Shown: positions 36,998 to 45,537 of the stretch, piece by piece | How the letters are laid out: each line of letters opens with the position of its first letter | How positions within the stretch are numbered: the first letter of the stretch is position 1 | Assembly: GCF_017875955.1 (NCBI RefSeq) | Contig: NZ_JAGINK010000001.1 | Coordinates: forward strand, 5,238,501 to 5,302,500 | Source: Pseudomonas sp. BP8 | GTDB taxonomy: Bacteria > Pseudomonadota > Gammaproteobacteria > Pseudomonadales > Pseudomonadaceae | Direction of reading: 5' to 3' | DNA: 64,000 nt | Made by a program: the position numbers and the translations under genes | The notes under the pieces: model-generated | The model's database searches: none | What the model was told of the DNA's origin: nothing | Seen by the model: only the letters and a program-made list of their open reading frames with translations

Positions 36998-37084
36998 GGG
37001 TCAATCCTTCTCGAAGTTTTTCAAACCTGTAATTCAGCCGCAGCGGTTAGAATAGCCGCCACACCCAGCTGGATGCGACCCGTC

Positions 37085-37438
37085 ATGACTGATCTGATTC
37101 TCTATCATAACCCGCGCTGCTCGAAATCCCGCGGCGCCCTCGAGCTGCTGGAGGCCCGTGGCCTGGCTCCGACCGTCGTGCGTTACCTGGAGACCCCTCC
37201 GGACGCCGCGACGCTGAAGGCCTTGCTTGGCAAGCTGGGGATTACCCCACGCCAACTGCTACGCAGTGGTGAAGACGAATACAAGGCGTTGAACCTGGCC
37301 AACCCCGCGCTCAGCGATGGCGAGCTGATCGAGGCTATGGCGCAACACCCGAAACTGATCGAGCGGCCGATCCTGGTGGCGGGCGACAAGGCGGTGATCG
37401 GCCGTCCGCCAGAAAACGTTCTGGAGATTCTGCCGTGA
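37085..37438 (+). CDS. arsC: ArsC/YfgD-family glutaredoxin-dependent arsenate reductase-like protein
   Basis: It has 117 residues from ATG 37085; the frame is open further upstream without a gene-like start. The catalytic cysteine is C12 in YHNPRCSKSRGALELL. RYLETPP and a C-terminal ERPILVAGDKAVIGRPPENVLEIL are typical of the ArsC fold, with the arginine of IERPI being the conserved anion ligand. No ars operon surrounds it, and E. coli YfgD-like relatives have unclear substrates, so arsenate activity is inference. The stop overlaps the wrbA start by 4 nt. Confidence 0.82.
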   Translation: MTDLILYHNPRCSKSRGALELLEARGLAPTVVRYLETPPDAATLKALLGKLGITPRQLLRSGEDEYKALNLANPALSDGELIEAMAQHPKLIERPILVAGDKAVIGRPPENVLEILP

Positions 37439-38040
37439 GCGATCCGTTCATCCTGGTGCTGTACTACAGCCGTCACGGCTCGACCAGCGAAATGGCCCGG
37501 CACATCGCCCGCGGCATCGAGATGGCTGGCCTGGAGGCGCGCCTGCGCACCGTACCGGCGATTTCCACCGAGTGCGAAGCCGTCGCGCCGGACATCCCCG
37601 CCAGCGGCGCGCTGTACGCCACCCTCGATGACCTGCGCCATTGCGCCGGCCTGGTGCTGGGCAGCCCGACCCGCTTCGGCAACATGGCTGCGCCGCTCAA
37701 GTATTTCCTGGACGGCACCAGCAGTCTGTGGCTCGGCGGCGAACTGGTCGGCAAGCCTGCCGCCGTGTTCACCTCTACCGCCAGCCTGCACGGTGGCCAG
37801 GAGACCACGCTGCTGTCGATGATGCTGCCACTGATGCACCACGGCATGCTGATCATGGGCCTGCCCTACAGCGAATCGGCACTGCTCGAGACCCGTGGCG
37901 GCGGCACGCCTTATGGCGCCAGCCATCATGCCGGGGCCGACGGCAAGCGCGAACTGGACAGCCACGAGATTGCCCTGTGCCGGGCGCTCGGCCAACGCCT
38001 GGCGAGCACCGCCAAGGCGCTGGGTGGCGAGCGTGGCTAG
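37435..38040 (+). CDS. wrbA: NAD(P)H:quinone oxidoreductase, WrbA family flavoprotein
   Basis: It has 201 residues. The FMN-binding flavodoxin loop is YYSRHGSTSEMARHIARGIE at residues 9-28. GSPTRFGNMAAPLKYFLD near 79 and the aromatic-substrate segment FTSTASLHGGQETTLLSMMLPL near 112 match WrbA. The enzyme performs two-electron reduction of quinones, limiting oxidative stress. Start GTG 37435 overlaps the arsC stop; the 3' end overlaps the DUF2069 gene. Confidence 0.92.
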   Translation: MSDPFILVLYYSRHGSTSEMARHIARGIEMAGLEARLRTVPAISTECEAVAPDIPASGALYATLDDLRHCAGLVLGSPTRFGNMAAPLKYFLDGTSSLWLGGELVGKPAAVFTSTASLHGGQETTLLSMMLPLMHHGMLIMGLPYSESALLETRGGGTPYGASHHAGADGKRELDSHEIALCRALGQRLASTAKALGGERG

Positions 38041-38446
38041 ACAGCCCAAGCCACTGCCGCCACTGGCGTGGCTGACGCCGCGCCTGCGCCTGACGCGGGC
38101 ACTGAGCATGGCCTGCCTGGTTGGCCTGATCGCGTTGCTGCTGGTCAACAACCTGTGGTTCGCCAACCTGCATGGGGCGCGGGTCGAGGTGATCCTGGCG
38201 ATCGAGCTGATCCCGTTGCTGTTGCTGCTGCCAGGCATGCTCATGGGCAGCGCCCGGGCGCATGCCTGGACCTGCTTCGTGGTCAATATCTACTTCATCA
38301 AGGGCGTGCTGGCAGCGTTCGATTCGGCGCGGGCGGTGTTTGGCTGGATCGAAGTGCTGGTGAGCCTGGGCTTGTTTGTCAGTGGGCTGCTGTTTGTACG
38401 CTGGAAGTTCCAGCATGAGCGGCGCCTGGCGGGTGAAGGCAACTGA
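38033..38446 (+). CDS. DUF2069 family integral membrane protein
   Basis: It has 137 residues, starting at GTG 38033 inside the end of wrbA (8-nt overlap). Four hydrophobic helices: SMACLVGLIALLLV, VILAIELIPLLLLLPGML, AWTCFVVNIYFIKGVLA, and WIEVLVSLGLFVSGLLFV. This is the DUF2069 layout; function is unknown. The start is inferred from frame and coupling to wrbA, since no ATG is available before the first helix apart from an internal one. Confidence 0.78.
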   Translation: MARQPKPLPPLAWLTPRLRLTRALSMACLVGLIALLLVNNLWFANLHGARVEVILAIELIPLLLLLPGMLMGSARAHAWTCFVVNIYFIKGVLAAFDSARAVFGWIEVLVSLGLFVSGLLFVRWKFQHERRLAGEGN

Positions 38447-38495
38447 AGCGGACAGGCTCGGCGCCTACAGGGTTGTACGGCGCGCCTGCGGCGAC

Positions 38496-39167
38496 TCAGT
38501 GATTGACGGTATGCGCCAGCATCACCGACAACTGACACAGCGGCCGGCCGCTCTCGGCATGCCACTGGTTGAATACCTCCTGCACCAATGCGCGATCACG
38601 CTGGCTGGTCGGCGCCTTGTCGATGATGCCTTGGGCGATCAGTGCCGCTGACATGTCATCGGTCGGAATGAAGGTATCCTTGCCAACCATGCGCAAGAAG
38701 CGCGGCGCCGACAGCCCACCGAGCTGGTTGCCGTGCTTGGCCAGGTACTTCCACAAGCCAACGATGTCAGTCACCGGCCAGTCGGCGATAAATGCGCCAA
38801 AGCTGCCATGCTCCTTCTCGATGTCGAGAATCATCTGAGCATTGCGCGGCACACTCTTGAGCTTGCCCAGGTGGCGGATGATCCGCTCGTCCTGCATCAG
38901 CCGCTCCAAGTGTTCGGCGCCCATCAGCACCACTTTCTCGGGGACGAAGCCAAAGAATACCTGCTCGAATGCTGGCCACTTGGCATCCACCAGGCTGTGC
39001 TTGAGGCCTGCGCGAAACACCCGCAGTGACAGGGTCGACAGGTAGCGGTCAGCACTGATATCGCGCAATTGTGCCGGTGTCCTTGGCTGCGGCAGGAAGG
39101 CCTCAAGGGCCTGTGCCGAGCCAAAGCGATTCAGGCAGAACTCATGCAGCCACTGGTAATCACGCAT
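38496..39167 (-). CDS. DNA-3-methyladenine glycosylase I family protein
   Basis: It has 223 residues. The helix-hairpin-helix glycosylase fold of Tag is recognisable: LEAFLPQPRTPAQLRDISADRYLSTLSLRVFRAGLKHSLVDAKWPAFEQVF near residues 22-70, LMQDERIIRHLGKLKSVPRNAQMI near 112, and GLWKYLAKHGNQLGG. The usual Tag zinc cysteines are not seen, so it belongs to a divergent branch whose base specificity is not certain. Tag removes 3-methyladenine from alkylated DNA. Lies 4 nt below ttcA on the same strand. Confidence 0.78.
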   Translation of the reverse strand: MRDYQWLHEFCLNRFGSAQALEAFLPQPRTPAQLRDISADRYLSTLSLRVFRAGLKHSLVDAKWPAFEQVFFGFVPEKVVLMGAEHLERLMQDERIIRHLGKLKSVPRNAQMILDIEKEHGSFGAFIADWPVTDIVGLWKYLAKHGNQLGGLSAPRFLRMVGKDTFIPTDDMSAALIAQGIIDKAPTSQRDRALVQEVFNQWHAESGRPLCQLSVMLAHTVNH

Positions 39168-39170
39168 GGT

Positions 39171-39995
39171 CTAGAGATTTACCACGTCAAGAAAGCGCGA
39201 CGCGGCGTTCTCGTCGATCTTCAGGCTGGTGAAGTCGAACAGGTTGCGGTCGGCCAGTTGCGAGGGCGCCACGTTCTGCATCGCGCGAAAGATGCTCTCG
39301 GTGCGGCCCGGGTGCTTGCGCTCCCACTCCACCAGCATCTCCTTGACCACCTGGCGTTGCAGGTTTTCCTGCGAGCCGCACAGGTTGCACGGGATGATCG
39401 GAAACTCCTTCATGTCCGAGTAGGCCTGGATGTCCTTCTCGTGACAGTAGGCCAGCGGGCGGATCACCACGTTGCGGCCGTCATCGGCGCGCAGCTTCGG
39501 CGGCATGCCCTTGAGCGCGCCATTGAAGAACATGTTGAGGAAGAACGTTTCGACGATGTCGTCGCGGTGGTGCCCCAGGGCCATTTTGGTCGCGCCGATT
39601 TCGTCGGCGAAGGTGTACAAGGTGCCACGACGCAGGCGCGAGCACAGCGAGCAGGTGGTCTTGCCTTCAGGTACCAGTTCCTTGACCACCGAGTAGGTGT
39701 CTTTCTCGACGATGTGGTAGTCGACGCCAAGGGCCTTCAGGTAGGCCGGCAGCACGTGCTCGGGGAAGCCGGGCTGTTTCTGGTCCATGTTCACCGCGAC
39801 GATCTCGAACTTGATCGGCGCCACCTTCTGCAGGTGCAGCAGAACATCGAGCATGGTGTAGCTGTCCTTGCCGCCGGACAGGCAGACCATGACCTTGTCG
39901 CCATCTTCGATCATGTTGTAGTCGGTGATGGCTTCGCCAGCGAGACGACGCAGGCGTTTTTGCAGTTTGTTCTGGTTGACCGAGAGGGTGCCCAT
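39171..39995 (-). CDS. ttcA: tRNA 2-thiocytidine(32) synthetase TtcA
   Basis: Thiolates C32 of some tRNAs, using ATP and an iron-sulphur cluster. It has 274 residues from ATG 39995; the frame above has no family residues. The PP-loop is SGGKDSYTML (residues 40-49). The [4Fe-4S] cysteines are in CSLCSRLRRGTLY and CNLCGSQENLQR. GATKMALGHHRDDIVETFFLNMF is a strongly conserved TtcA segment. Co-directional with the glycosylase gene. Confidence 0.96.
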   Translation of the reverse strand: MGTLSVNQNKLQKRLRRLAGEAITDYNMIEDGDKVMVCLSGGKDSYTMLDVLLHLQKVAPIKFEIVAVNMDQKQPGFPEHVLPAYLKALGVDYHIVEKDTYSVVKELVPEGKTTCSLCSRLRRGTLYTFADEIGATKMALGHHRDDIVETFFLNMFFNGALKGMPPKLRADDGRNVVIRPLAYCHEKDIQAYSDMKEFPIIPCNLCGSQENLQRQVVKEMLVEWERKHPGRTESIFRAMQNVAPSQLADRNLFDFTSLKIDENAASRFLDVVNL

Positions 39996-40279
39996 AGCGC
40001 TTGAATCCGCGAGGTGTGACAAAAGCCGACTATTTTACCCACAAACCGGTCCCGGGCGTAGGGCCTGACCTGAATAAAGGCCAGCGTTCCGATCAAAGAC
40101 TCCAAGGGAATCAAGACGCGCGCCGACAGCGCGATTTGCTCTAAAAAGCAGCTATTAAGCGGGGATCCGCTTCCTATACTGCGACATAAGGCCGCATTAC
40201 CGCTCACATCGGTGCCAGGCCTGGGGCCACAAACGCACCATTTGGGGGGCGTTTGGCAACGACGATAGGAGTGACCCGC

Positions 40280-40879
40280 ATGATCCATCACGTTCTGGGG
40301 CTGTTTACCCATCCTGATCAGGAGTGGAAGGAGATTCGTGGCGAGGACGAGACCATCAGCCACATGTACCTCACCCACACGTTGATCCTGGCGGCGATCC
40401 CGGCGGTCTCGGCGTTTATCGGTACCACCCAGGTCGGCTGGGTGATCGGCAACAGACCGGCGGTGATGCTGACCGTGGAAAGCGCCATCTGGATGAGCAT
40501 CATGTCTTACCTGGCGATGCTCGCCGGGGTGGCGGTGATGGGCGCGTTCATCCACTGGATGGCCCGCACCTACGATGCCACGCCGTCGATGGCGCAATGC
40601 ATTGCGTTTGCCACTTACACCGCTACCCCGCTGTTCATTGGCGGCCTGGCCGCGCTCTACCCACACGTGTGGCTAGGCATGGTGATCGGCACAGCGGCGA
40701 TCAGCTACACGGTTTTCCTGTTGTATGTGGGCTTGCCGACGTTCATGAACATCCCGCCGGATGAAGGCTTCCTGTTCTCCAGCTCGGTGCTGGCGGTAGG
40801 CCTGGTGGTTCTGGTGGCAATCATGGCCGCCACCGTGATCATCTGGGGCCTGGGCGTGGGGCCTGTGTATACCAACTAG
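40280..40879 (+). CDS. Yip1 family inner-membrane protein
   Basis: It has 199 residues. ATG 40280 has AGGAG eight bases upstream; the frame above is open without a start as good. About five to six membrane helices follow a short cytoplasmic start (HHVLGLFTHPDQEWKEIRGED), including LTHTLILAAIPAVSAFIG, AIWMSIMSYLAMLAGVAVMGAF and a C-terminal LAVGLVVLVAIMAATVIIWGL. This is the bacterial Yip1 (DUF1282-like) layout; the function is unknown. The 257-bp gap upstream probably contains the promoter (a -10-like TATACT near 40175). Confidence 0.82.
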   Translation: MIHHVLGLFTHPDQEWKEIRGEDETISHMYLTHTLILAAIPAVSAFIGTTQVGWVIGNRPAVMLTVESAIWMSIMSYLAMLAGVAVMGAFIHWMARTYDATPSMAQCIAFATYTATPLFIGGLAALYPHVWLGMVIGTAAISYTVFLLYVGLPTFMNIPPDEGFLFSSSVLAVGLVVLVAIMAATVIIWGLGVGPVYTN

Positions 40880-41008
40880 ATCCAACCAACACTGGGGCAT
40901 CAGGTCACGGGCCGCCGCAAGGCGGCCTTTGACTGCCTGCTGACCGGTGGCTGGGCAGGCCAGCGACGCTTGCGGCATAATGCCTGGCTAAGGAGAGTGT
41001 CTACCGCC

Positions 41009-41503
41009 ATGCCCGAGTTGCTCGAATCCCGCGTCGAAACCTGTTACCAGCAAGCCGAAGCCTTCTTCAAACGCCCCTTCGCCCGCCCGCAGGTCAGCTT
41101 CAAGCTGCGCGGCCATAAAGCCGGCGTCGCCCATCTGCACGAGAACCTGCTGCGCTTCAACCTGCAGTTGTATCGCGACAACCAGGATGACTTCCTGCGC
41201 CAGACTGTGGCCCATGAAGTGGCCCACCTGGTGGCGCATCAACTGTTCGGCGACAGGATTCAGCCGCATGGCGAGGAGTGGCAGTTGATCATGCGCGGGG
41301 TGTATGAGCTGCCGCCCAACCGTTGCCACAACTATGCAGTGCAGCGGCGCACGGCGACCCGCTACATCTATCAGTGCCCGTGCCCGCAGAGTGATTTTCC
41401 GTTCAGTGCCCAGCGGCACAAGCTGGTACGCCAGGGGCGGCGCTATCTGTGTCGGCGGTGTCGGCAGATATTGGTGTACAGCGGCGAGACCCGCGTCGAA
41501 TAG
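41009..41503 (+). CDS. sprT: SprT-like zinc metalloprotein
   Basis: It has 164 residues. The metallopeptidase motif HEVAHLVAHQLFG gives H69, E70 and H73, with a third ligand probably in IQPHGEEW. A C-terminal zinc ribbon is formed by CPCPQ and CRRCRQ. It resembles E. coli SprT, whose exact role is unclear; the eukaryotic relative Spartan cleaves DNA-protein crosslinks. Start ATG 41009 sits 13 nt after AGGAG, a little far; a GTG at 40997 is too close to it. Confidence 0.88.
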   Translation: MPELLESRVETCYQQAEAFFKRPFARPQVSFKLRGHKAGVAHLHENLLRFNLQLYRDNQDDFLRQTVAHEVAHLVAHQLFGDRIQPHGEEWQLIMRGVYELPPNRCHNYAVQRRTATRYIYQCPCPQSDFPFSAQRHKLVRQGRRYLCRRCRQILVYSGETRVE

Positions 41504-41506
41504 ACT

Positions 41507-41586
41507 GGCCTCTTCGCGGGACAAGCCCGCTCCTACAGGGTTCACCGCCGCCTCGGTAGGAGCGGGCTTGCCCCGCGAAGAGGCCG
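41507..41586. repeat. Inverted pair of REP elements
   Basis: GGCCTCTTCGCGGGACAAGC... and inverted GCGGGCTTGCCCCGCGAAGA, separated by about 20 nt. Confidence 0.85.
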
Positions 41587-41614
41587 GCCCTGACAGCCTC
41601 AATGACCAGGCATG

Positions 41615-41642
41615 AAAAAGGCGACCCGAAGGTCGCCTTTTT
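41615..41642. terminator. Bidirectional rho-independent terminator
   Basis: AAAAAGGCGACC CGAA GGTCGCCTTTTT: perfect stem with A-run and T-run between sprT and dctA, which converge here. Confidence 0.9.
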
Positions 41643-41656
41643 CAATTACGCCTGAA

Positions 41657-42979
41657 TCAACGAGCCGGGCCTTCAGCCACACCCAGGTCGTCAGTCGGAC
41701 GCGTGTCTTCCAGTGGCGCGCCACCCGAAGCCAGTTCCGCGTGCAGCTTGTCTTCGTCCAGCTCCTTGACCCACTTGGCCACGACGATGGTCGCTACGCC
41801 GTTACCGATCAGGTTGGTCAGGGCACGGGCCTCGGACATGAAGCGGTCGATACCGAGGATCAGCGCCAGGCCGGCAACCGGCAGGTGGCCGACAGCCGAC
41901 AGGGTTGCCGCCAGTACGATGAAGCCCGAACCGGTCACGCCTGCAGCACCTTTGGACGCTACCAGCAGCACCAGCAGCAGGGTGATCTGGTGAGTGATGT
42001 CCATGGTGGTGTCAGTGGCCTGGGCGATGAACACCGCAGCCATGGTCAGGTAGATCGAGGTACCGTCGAGGTTGAACGAGTAGCCAGTCGGAATTACCAG
42101 GCCTACCACAGATTTCTTCGCACCCAGACGCTCCATCTTGGCCAGCATGCGCGGCAGGGCGGATTCCGAAGAGGAAGTACCCAGCACGATCATCAGCTCT
42201 TCACGGATGTAGCGGATCAGCTTGAGTACGCTGAAACCGTGGGCGCGGCAGATACCGCCGAGGACGATCAGGATGAACGCCAGGCAAGTCACGTAGAAGC
42301 AGGCCATCAGGTAGCCCAACTGCACCAGCGAGCCAACACCGTACTGACCGATGGTGAAGGCCATGGCGCCGAAGGCACCGATCGGGGCCAGCTTCATGAT
42401 CATGTTGATGATGTTGAACATGACATGGGCGAAGCGGTCGATCAGGTCGAGCACCGGCTTGCCGTAGCTGCCCAGGCGATGCAGGGCGAAGCCGAAGATC
42501 ACCGAGAACATCAACACTTGCAGGATGTCGCCGTTGGCGAAGGCGCCGACCACGGTGTTCGGGATAATGTTGAGCAGGAAGCCAACGGTGGTCTGCTGCG
42601 CGCCGGCGGCGGCGTAAGCGGCCACGCTGCTGGCGTTCAGGGTGGTAACGTCGATGTGCATGCCAGCGCCTGGCTTGACCACGTTGACCACAACCAGGCC
42701 GATGATCAGGGCGATGGTCGAGACGATTTCGAAGTACAGGAGCGCGTAGCCGCCAGTCTTGCCGACCGATTTCATGCTCTGCATGCCAGCAATGCCGCTG
42801 ACGACGGTGCAGAAGATGATCGGGGCGATGACCATTTTGATCAGTTTGACGAACCCGTCACCCAAGGGTTTGAGCGCGACGCCGGTTTCAGGATAGAAGT
42901 GGCCAAGCAGGATACCGATGGTGATGGCGAGCAACACCTGGATATACAGGGATTTGTACAGCGGCTGACGTTTCGTCAT
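41657..42979 (-). CDS. dctA: C4-dicarboxylate:H+ (Na+) symporter DctA
   Basis: Takes up succinate, malate and fumarate. It has 440 residues from ATG 42979 (MTKRQPLYKSLYIQV); the frame reaches 43030 without need. It has eight or more membrane helices in the DAACS fold. The serine-rich hairpin motif GTSSSESALPRML is near residue 270, and the substrate and cation site includes VIPTGYSFNLDGTSIYL near 300. GVALKPLGDGFVKLIKMVIAPIIFCTVVSGI near 33-63 is typical of DctA/GltP; the length and the dicarboxylate-type motifs favour DctA. The gene is preceded by a sigma-54-type promoter. Confidence 0.95.
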   Translation of the reverse strand: MTKRQPLYKSLYIQVLLAITIGILLGHFYPETGVALKPLGDGFVKLIKMVIAPIIFCTVVSGIAGMQSMKSVGKTGGYALLYFEIVSTIALIIGLVVVNVVKPGAGMHIDVTTLNASSVAAYAAAGAQQTTVGFLLNIIPNTVVGAFANGDILQVLMFSVIFGFALHRLGSYGKPVLDLIDRFAHVMFNIINMIMKLAPIGAFGAMAFTIGQYGVGSLVQLGYLMACFYVTCLAFILIVLGGICRAHGFSVLKLIRYIREELMIVLGTSSSESALPRMLAKMERLGAKKSVVGLVIPTGYSFNLDGTSIYLTMAAVFIAQATDTTMDITHQITLLLVLLVASKGAAGVTGSGFIVLAATLSAVGHLPVAGLALILGIDRFMSEARALTNLIGNGVATIVVAKWVKELDEDKLHAELASGGAPLEDTRPTDDLGVAEGPAR

Positions 42980-43110
42980 GGCTAATTTCCTCGAGTGTGC
43001 CGATTTCCACTCTTTCCAGAGCGGGGGCACCTGAATCGCTAACCCTCCTGCACCTGGAGGGATTTGTCGTTGTGTTCGAGCTGCCTGGGGCAGGTCTCTG
43101 ATAAGTAATT

Positions 43111-43126
43111 AGCAAGGGCAATGCCA
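43111..43126 (-). promoter_or_regulatory. Sigma-54 (RpoN) -24/-12 promoter of dctA
   Basis: Minus strand TGGCAT TGCCC TTGCT matches TGGCAC-N5-TTGCA, with GG and GC separated by exactly 10 bp. It faces dctA, whose ATG lies about 130 nt downstream. dctA is known to be RpoN-dependent via DctB/DctD in P. aeruginosa and rhizobia, so this is expected biologically. Confidence 0.8.
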
Positions 43127-43279
43127 AAATGCCCAGATTGGGTGCGAGGGCTGTTTTTACGCGGGTCTATTGCCCAATTGGAGGGCGAAGGGGGCGTGGG
43201 ATCTGGCGGGTTTCCGCCTGGTGGCGGAATTTGAACAAGCACGGATGGCGGGAATCCGCCCGTACAAGGGATACCAGGC

Positions 43280-43380
43280 CCGGCCTCTTCGCGGGGCAAG
43301 CCCGCTCCTACAGGGGGTTGCGCTGGTTCCTGAATGGCGCAATCCCCTGTACAAGCGGGCTTGCCCCGCGAAGAGGCCGG
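43280..43380. repeat. Inverted pair of REP elements
   Basis: CGGCCTCTTCGCGGGGCAAG... and inverted ...GCGGGCTTGCCCCGCGAAGA, about 35 nt between the copies, directly after the phoQ stop. Confidence 0.85.
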
Positions 43381-43394
43381 GCCTGATTGCACAA

Positions 43395-44741
43395 TCAGTC
43401 GCGCTTGAAGCGGATCGTGAAGGCGGCGCCACCGAGCGGCGAATCATCCAGGCTGAGTTGCGCGTCGTAGCTGTCGATGATGTCCTTGACCACCGCCAGG
43501 CCGATGCCCTGCCCGGGGTGCTGGCGATCCAGCCGTTCACCGCGCTGCAGAATGCGCTCACGCTGGTCGGCCGGTACGCCCGGCCCGTCGTCCTCGATGC
43601 ACAGCAGGAGTTGCCCAGCGTGCTCGCTCAGGCTCACCCGCACCTGCCCCAGGCACAGTCGATAGGCATTTTCCAAAAGGTTGCCGAGCAACTCGAGCAA
43701 GGCGCCCTGCTCCATCGGTACCTCCGCCTGCTGCGGCACCTCGAAGCTGATCGCCACGCGTTTGTCGCGATAGACCTTGGCCAAAGTGCTGCACAGGCTT
43801 TCGAGCAAGGGCTCAAGCCGCACCCGATGGCGCACCAGGCCGCTCTTGCGCAGGCTGGCGCGCTGCAGCTGGTAGTCGATCTGCTGGCTCATGCGATCAA
43901 TCTGGCTCTGCAGCACCCGCGCCTGCTCGCGCTCGTCACCGCCTCGGCCAATGCTTTCGCCGACACCTTGCAGCACCGCAAGCGGCGTTTTCAGGCTGTG
44001 CGCCAGGTCGTCCAGCGAGTCGCGGTAGCGCTGGCGCTGCTCGCGCTCGCTGTGCAGCAGACGGTTGAGCGAGCCGGTCAGACGCAACAGTTCACGCGGG
44101 TGCTCCCGGCTCAGGCCATCGCGCGCGCCTGCCTCCACTTCGTCCAGTTCCAGGCTCAGCCGGCGCAGCGAGCGCAGGCCCCAGGTCAGCCCGGCCCAGA
44201 GCAATGCCATTAGCACCAGCACGGCCGCACCAAAGCCCAGGTAGAGTTTTTCGCGCAGGCCATCAAGGGTGTGCTGGTACTCACGCACCGGCTGCAGGGC
44301 GACGATGCTGTAGGCGGCGCTCTTGCCACCCAACAGCTTGACCTCGACGTCGTAGACGAAGAATTCCTCGCCATCGTCCTGGCGGATACGCGCGAACTCG
44401 TTGCCACGTCCGTCATAGCGGGGGCTGTAGTTGATGTGGCGATCACGGGTGGCGCGCGAACGCCAGACCTGCTCGCCCTGACGGTCGAAGATATAGCCGA
44501 TCAGGCCGGTGTACGGCAGGTTGTAGCGCTCGTCCGGGAGCAGTTCGGGCATCTGCAATTGGCCATGCTCGATTCGCGCAGCGGAGATCAAGGTGGTGAC
44601 GTCCGAGGCCAGGCGCTGCTCGATCGACTCCTGCAGCGCCAGGCTGAAGGCCTTCTGCAGGGCCGGCAGCAGCGCCAGCATGAACAACAGGGCAAGCAGC
44701 GCGGCCGCCAGCATCAGGCGCACGCGCAGCGAGCGGATCAT
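43395..44741 (-). CDS. phoQ: Sensor histidine kinase PhoQ
   Basis: Senses low Mg2+ and cationic peptides and phosphorylates PhoP. It has 448 residues. First membrane helix at about 7-27, acidic periplasmic domain (residues about 35-165, with ARIRQDDGEEFFVYDVEVK), second helix near 166-188, HAMP, HisKA with H248 in DDLAHSLKTPLAVLQG, and a HATPase domain ending with GQGIGLAVVKDIIDSYDAQL. Start overlaps the phoP stop by 4 nt. Order oprH-phoP-phoQ is that of P. aeruginosa. Confidence 0.95.
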   Translation of the reverse strand: MIRSLRVRLMLAAALLALLFMLALLPALQKAFSLALQESIEQRLASDVTTLISAARIEHGQLQMPELLPDERYNLPYTGLIGYIFDRQGEQVWRSRATRDRHINYSPRYDGRGNEFARIRQDDGEEFFVYDVEVKLLGGKSAAYSIVALQPVREYQHTLDGLREKLYLGFGAAVLVLMALLWAGLTWGLRSLRRLSLELDEVEAGARDGLSREHPRELLRLTGSLNRLLHSEREQRQRYRDSLDDLAHSLKTPLAVLQGVGESIGRGGDEREQARVLQSQIDRMSQQIDYQLQRASLRKSGLVRHRVRLEPLLESLCSTLAKVYRDKRVAISFEVPQQAEVPMEQGALLELLGNLLENAYRLCLGQVRVSLSEHAGQLLLCIEDDGPGVPADQRERILQRGERLDRQHPGQGIGLAVVKDIIDSYDAQLSLDDSPLGGAAFTIRFKRD

Positions 44742-45415
44742 CGGCAGCGCTCGGTGAACAGATAGCCCAGGCCACGTACCGTGTCGATCGGCTTGAAGCC
44801 GTGTTCGCCCTCGAGCTTGCGCCGCAGGCGACCGACCAGCACTTCGATGACGTTGGGGTCGCGCTCCTCGTCGCCCGGGTACAACTGCTCCATCAGGCGG
44901 TCTTTCGCCACCACCTGTTGGTGATGGCGCATGAGGTACTCGAGGATGCGGTATTCATAGGCGGTCAGCGCCAGCGGTTGCTGGTCGAGGGTCGCCTGCT
45001 TGCGGTTGAGGTCGAGCAGCAGCGGGCCGGCGGCGATGGTCGACTGGGTGAAGCCGCTGGAACGGCGCAACAAGGCGTTGAGGCGAGCCTCGAGCTCTTC
45101 GAACTGGAACGGCTTGACCACATAGTCGTCGGCACCGGCGGCCAGCCCTTCGACCTTGTCCTGCCAGTTGCCGCGGGCGGTGAGGATGAGGATCGGGAAG
45201 GTCTTGCCGCGGCTGCGCAATTGGCCGATCAATTCCAGCCCGCTCATGCCGGGCAGGCCCAGGTCGATGATGGCCAGATCGAAGGTGTATTCCTCTGTCT
45301 GGTACAGGGCCTCTTCAGCGTTGGCGACCGCCTGCACCACATGCCCGCTCTCGCCCAGGCGCGTGTGCAGGTGGTGGCGCAATAGCGCCTCGTCCTCGAC
45401 CACCAGCAATTTCAT
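44738..45415 (-). CDS. phoP: Response regulator PhoP
   Basis: An OmpR-family regulator of 225 residues. Receiver domain with LLVVEDEALLRHHL, phospho-acceptor D51 in AIIDLGLPGMSG, and conserved K in VVKPFQFEELEARLNALLRRS. The winged helix (LTAYEYRILEYLMRHHQQVVAKDRLMEQLYPGDEERDPNVIEVLVGRLRRKL) is very close to known PhoP proteins. It controls lipid A modification, polymyxin resistance and oprH. Its sites are visible as phased CTGAAC repeats upstream of oprH. Confidence 0.96.
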   Translation of the reverse strand: MKLLVVEDEALLRHHLHTRLGESGHVVQAVANAEEALYQTEEYTFDLAIIDLGLPGMSGLELIGQLRSRGKTFPILILTARGNWQDKVEGLAAGADDYVVKPFQFEELEARLNALLRRSSGFTQSTIAAGPLLLDLNRKQATLDQQPLALTAYEYRILEYLMRHHQQVVAKDRLMEQLYPGDEERDPNVIEVLVGRLRRKLEGEHGFKPIDTVRGLGYLFTERCR

Positions 45416-45447
45416 GGGTGCTCCTTGATAGGGTTGCGTTGCATGTG

Positions 45448-45524
45448 CCGGCCTCTTCGCGGGGCACGCCCGCGCCTACAGGGTTAGCGCTGAACCTGTA
45501 GGCGCGCGAAGCGGCCGGCACAGG
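45448..45524. repeat. Inverted pair of REP elements between oprH and phoP
   Basis: GCCGGCCTCTTCGCGGGGCA... and the inverted ...AGGCGCGCGAAGCGGCCGGC, inside the operon. The right copy is shortened (GGCGCGCGAAG). It would form a stem in the oprH-phoP message. Confidence 0.8.
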
Positions 45525-45537
45525 ATACCAGCGTGCC

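Larger units (their letters stand above)
42980..43394. other. Intergenic region dctA-phoQ: leader, promoter and REP pair, no gene
   Basis: A 415-bp region. From right to left it holds the phoQ 3' end, an inverted REP pair, two small tetraloop hairpins (GGCGG GTTT CCGCC at 43205-43218 and GGCGG GAAT CCGCC at 43247-43260), the dctA -24/-12 promoter, and an about 120-nt dctA leader with a CCCTCC/GGAGGG hairpin at about 43043-43061. Confidence 0.7.

Noticed and set aside
41612..42985. 457-codon open frame on the plus strand across dctA
   Set aside because: Antisense of dctA, composition rich in His, Gln and Asp without any fold.
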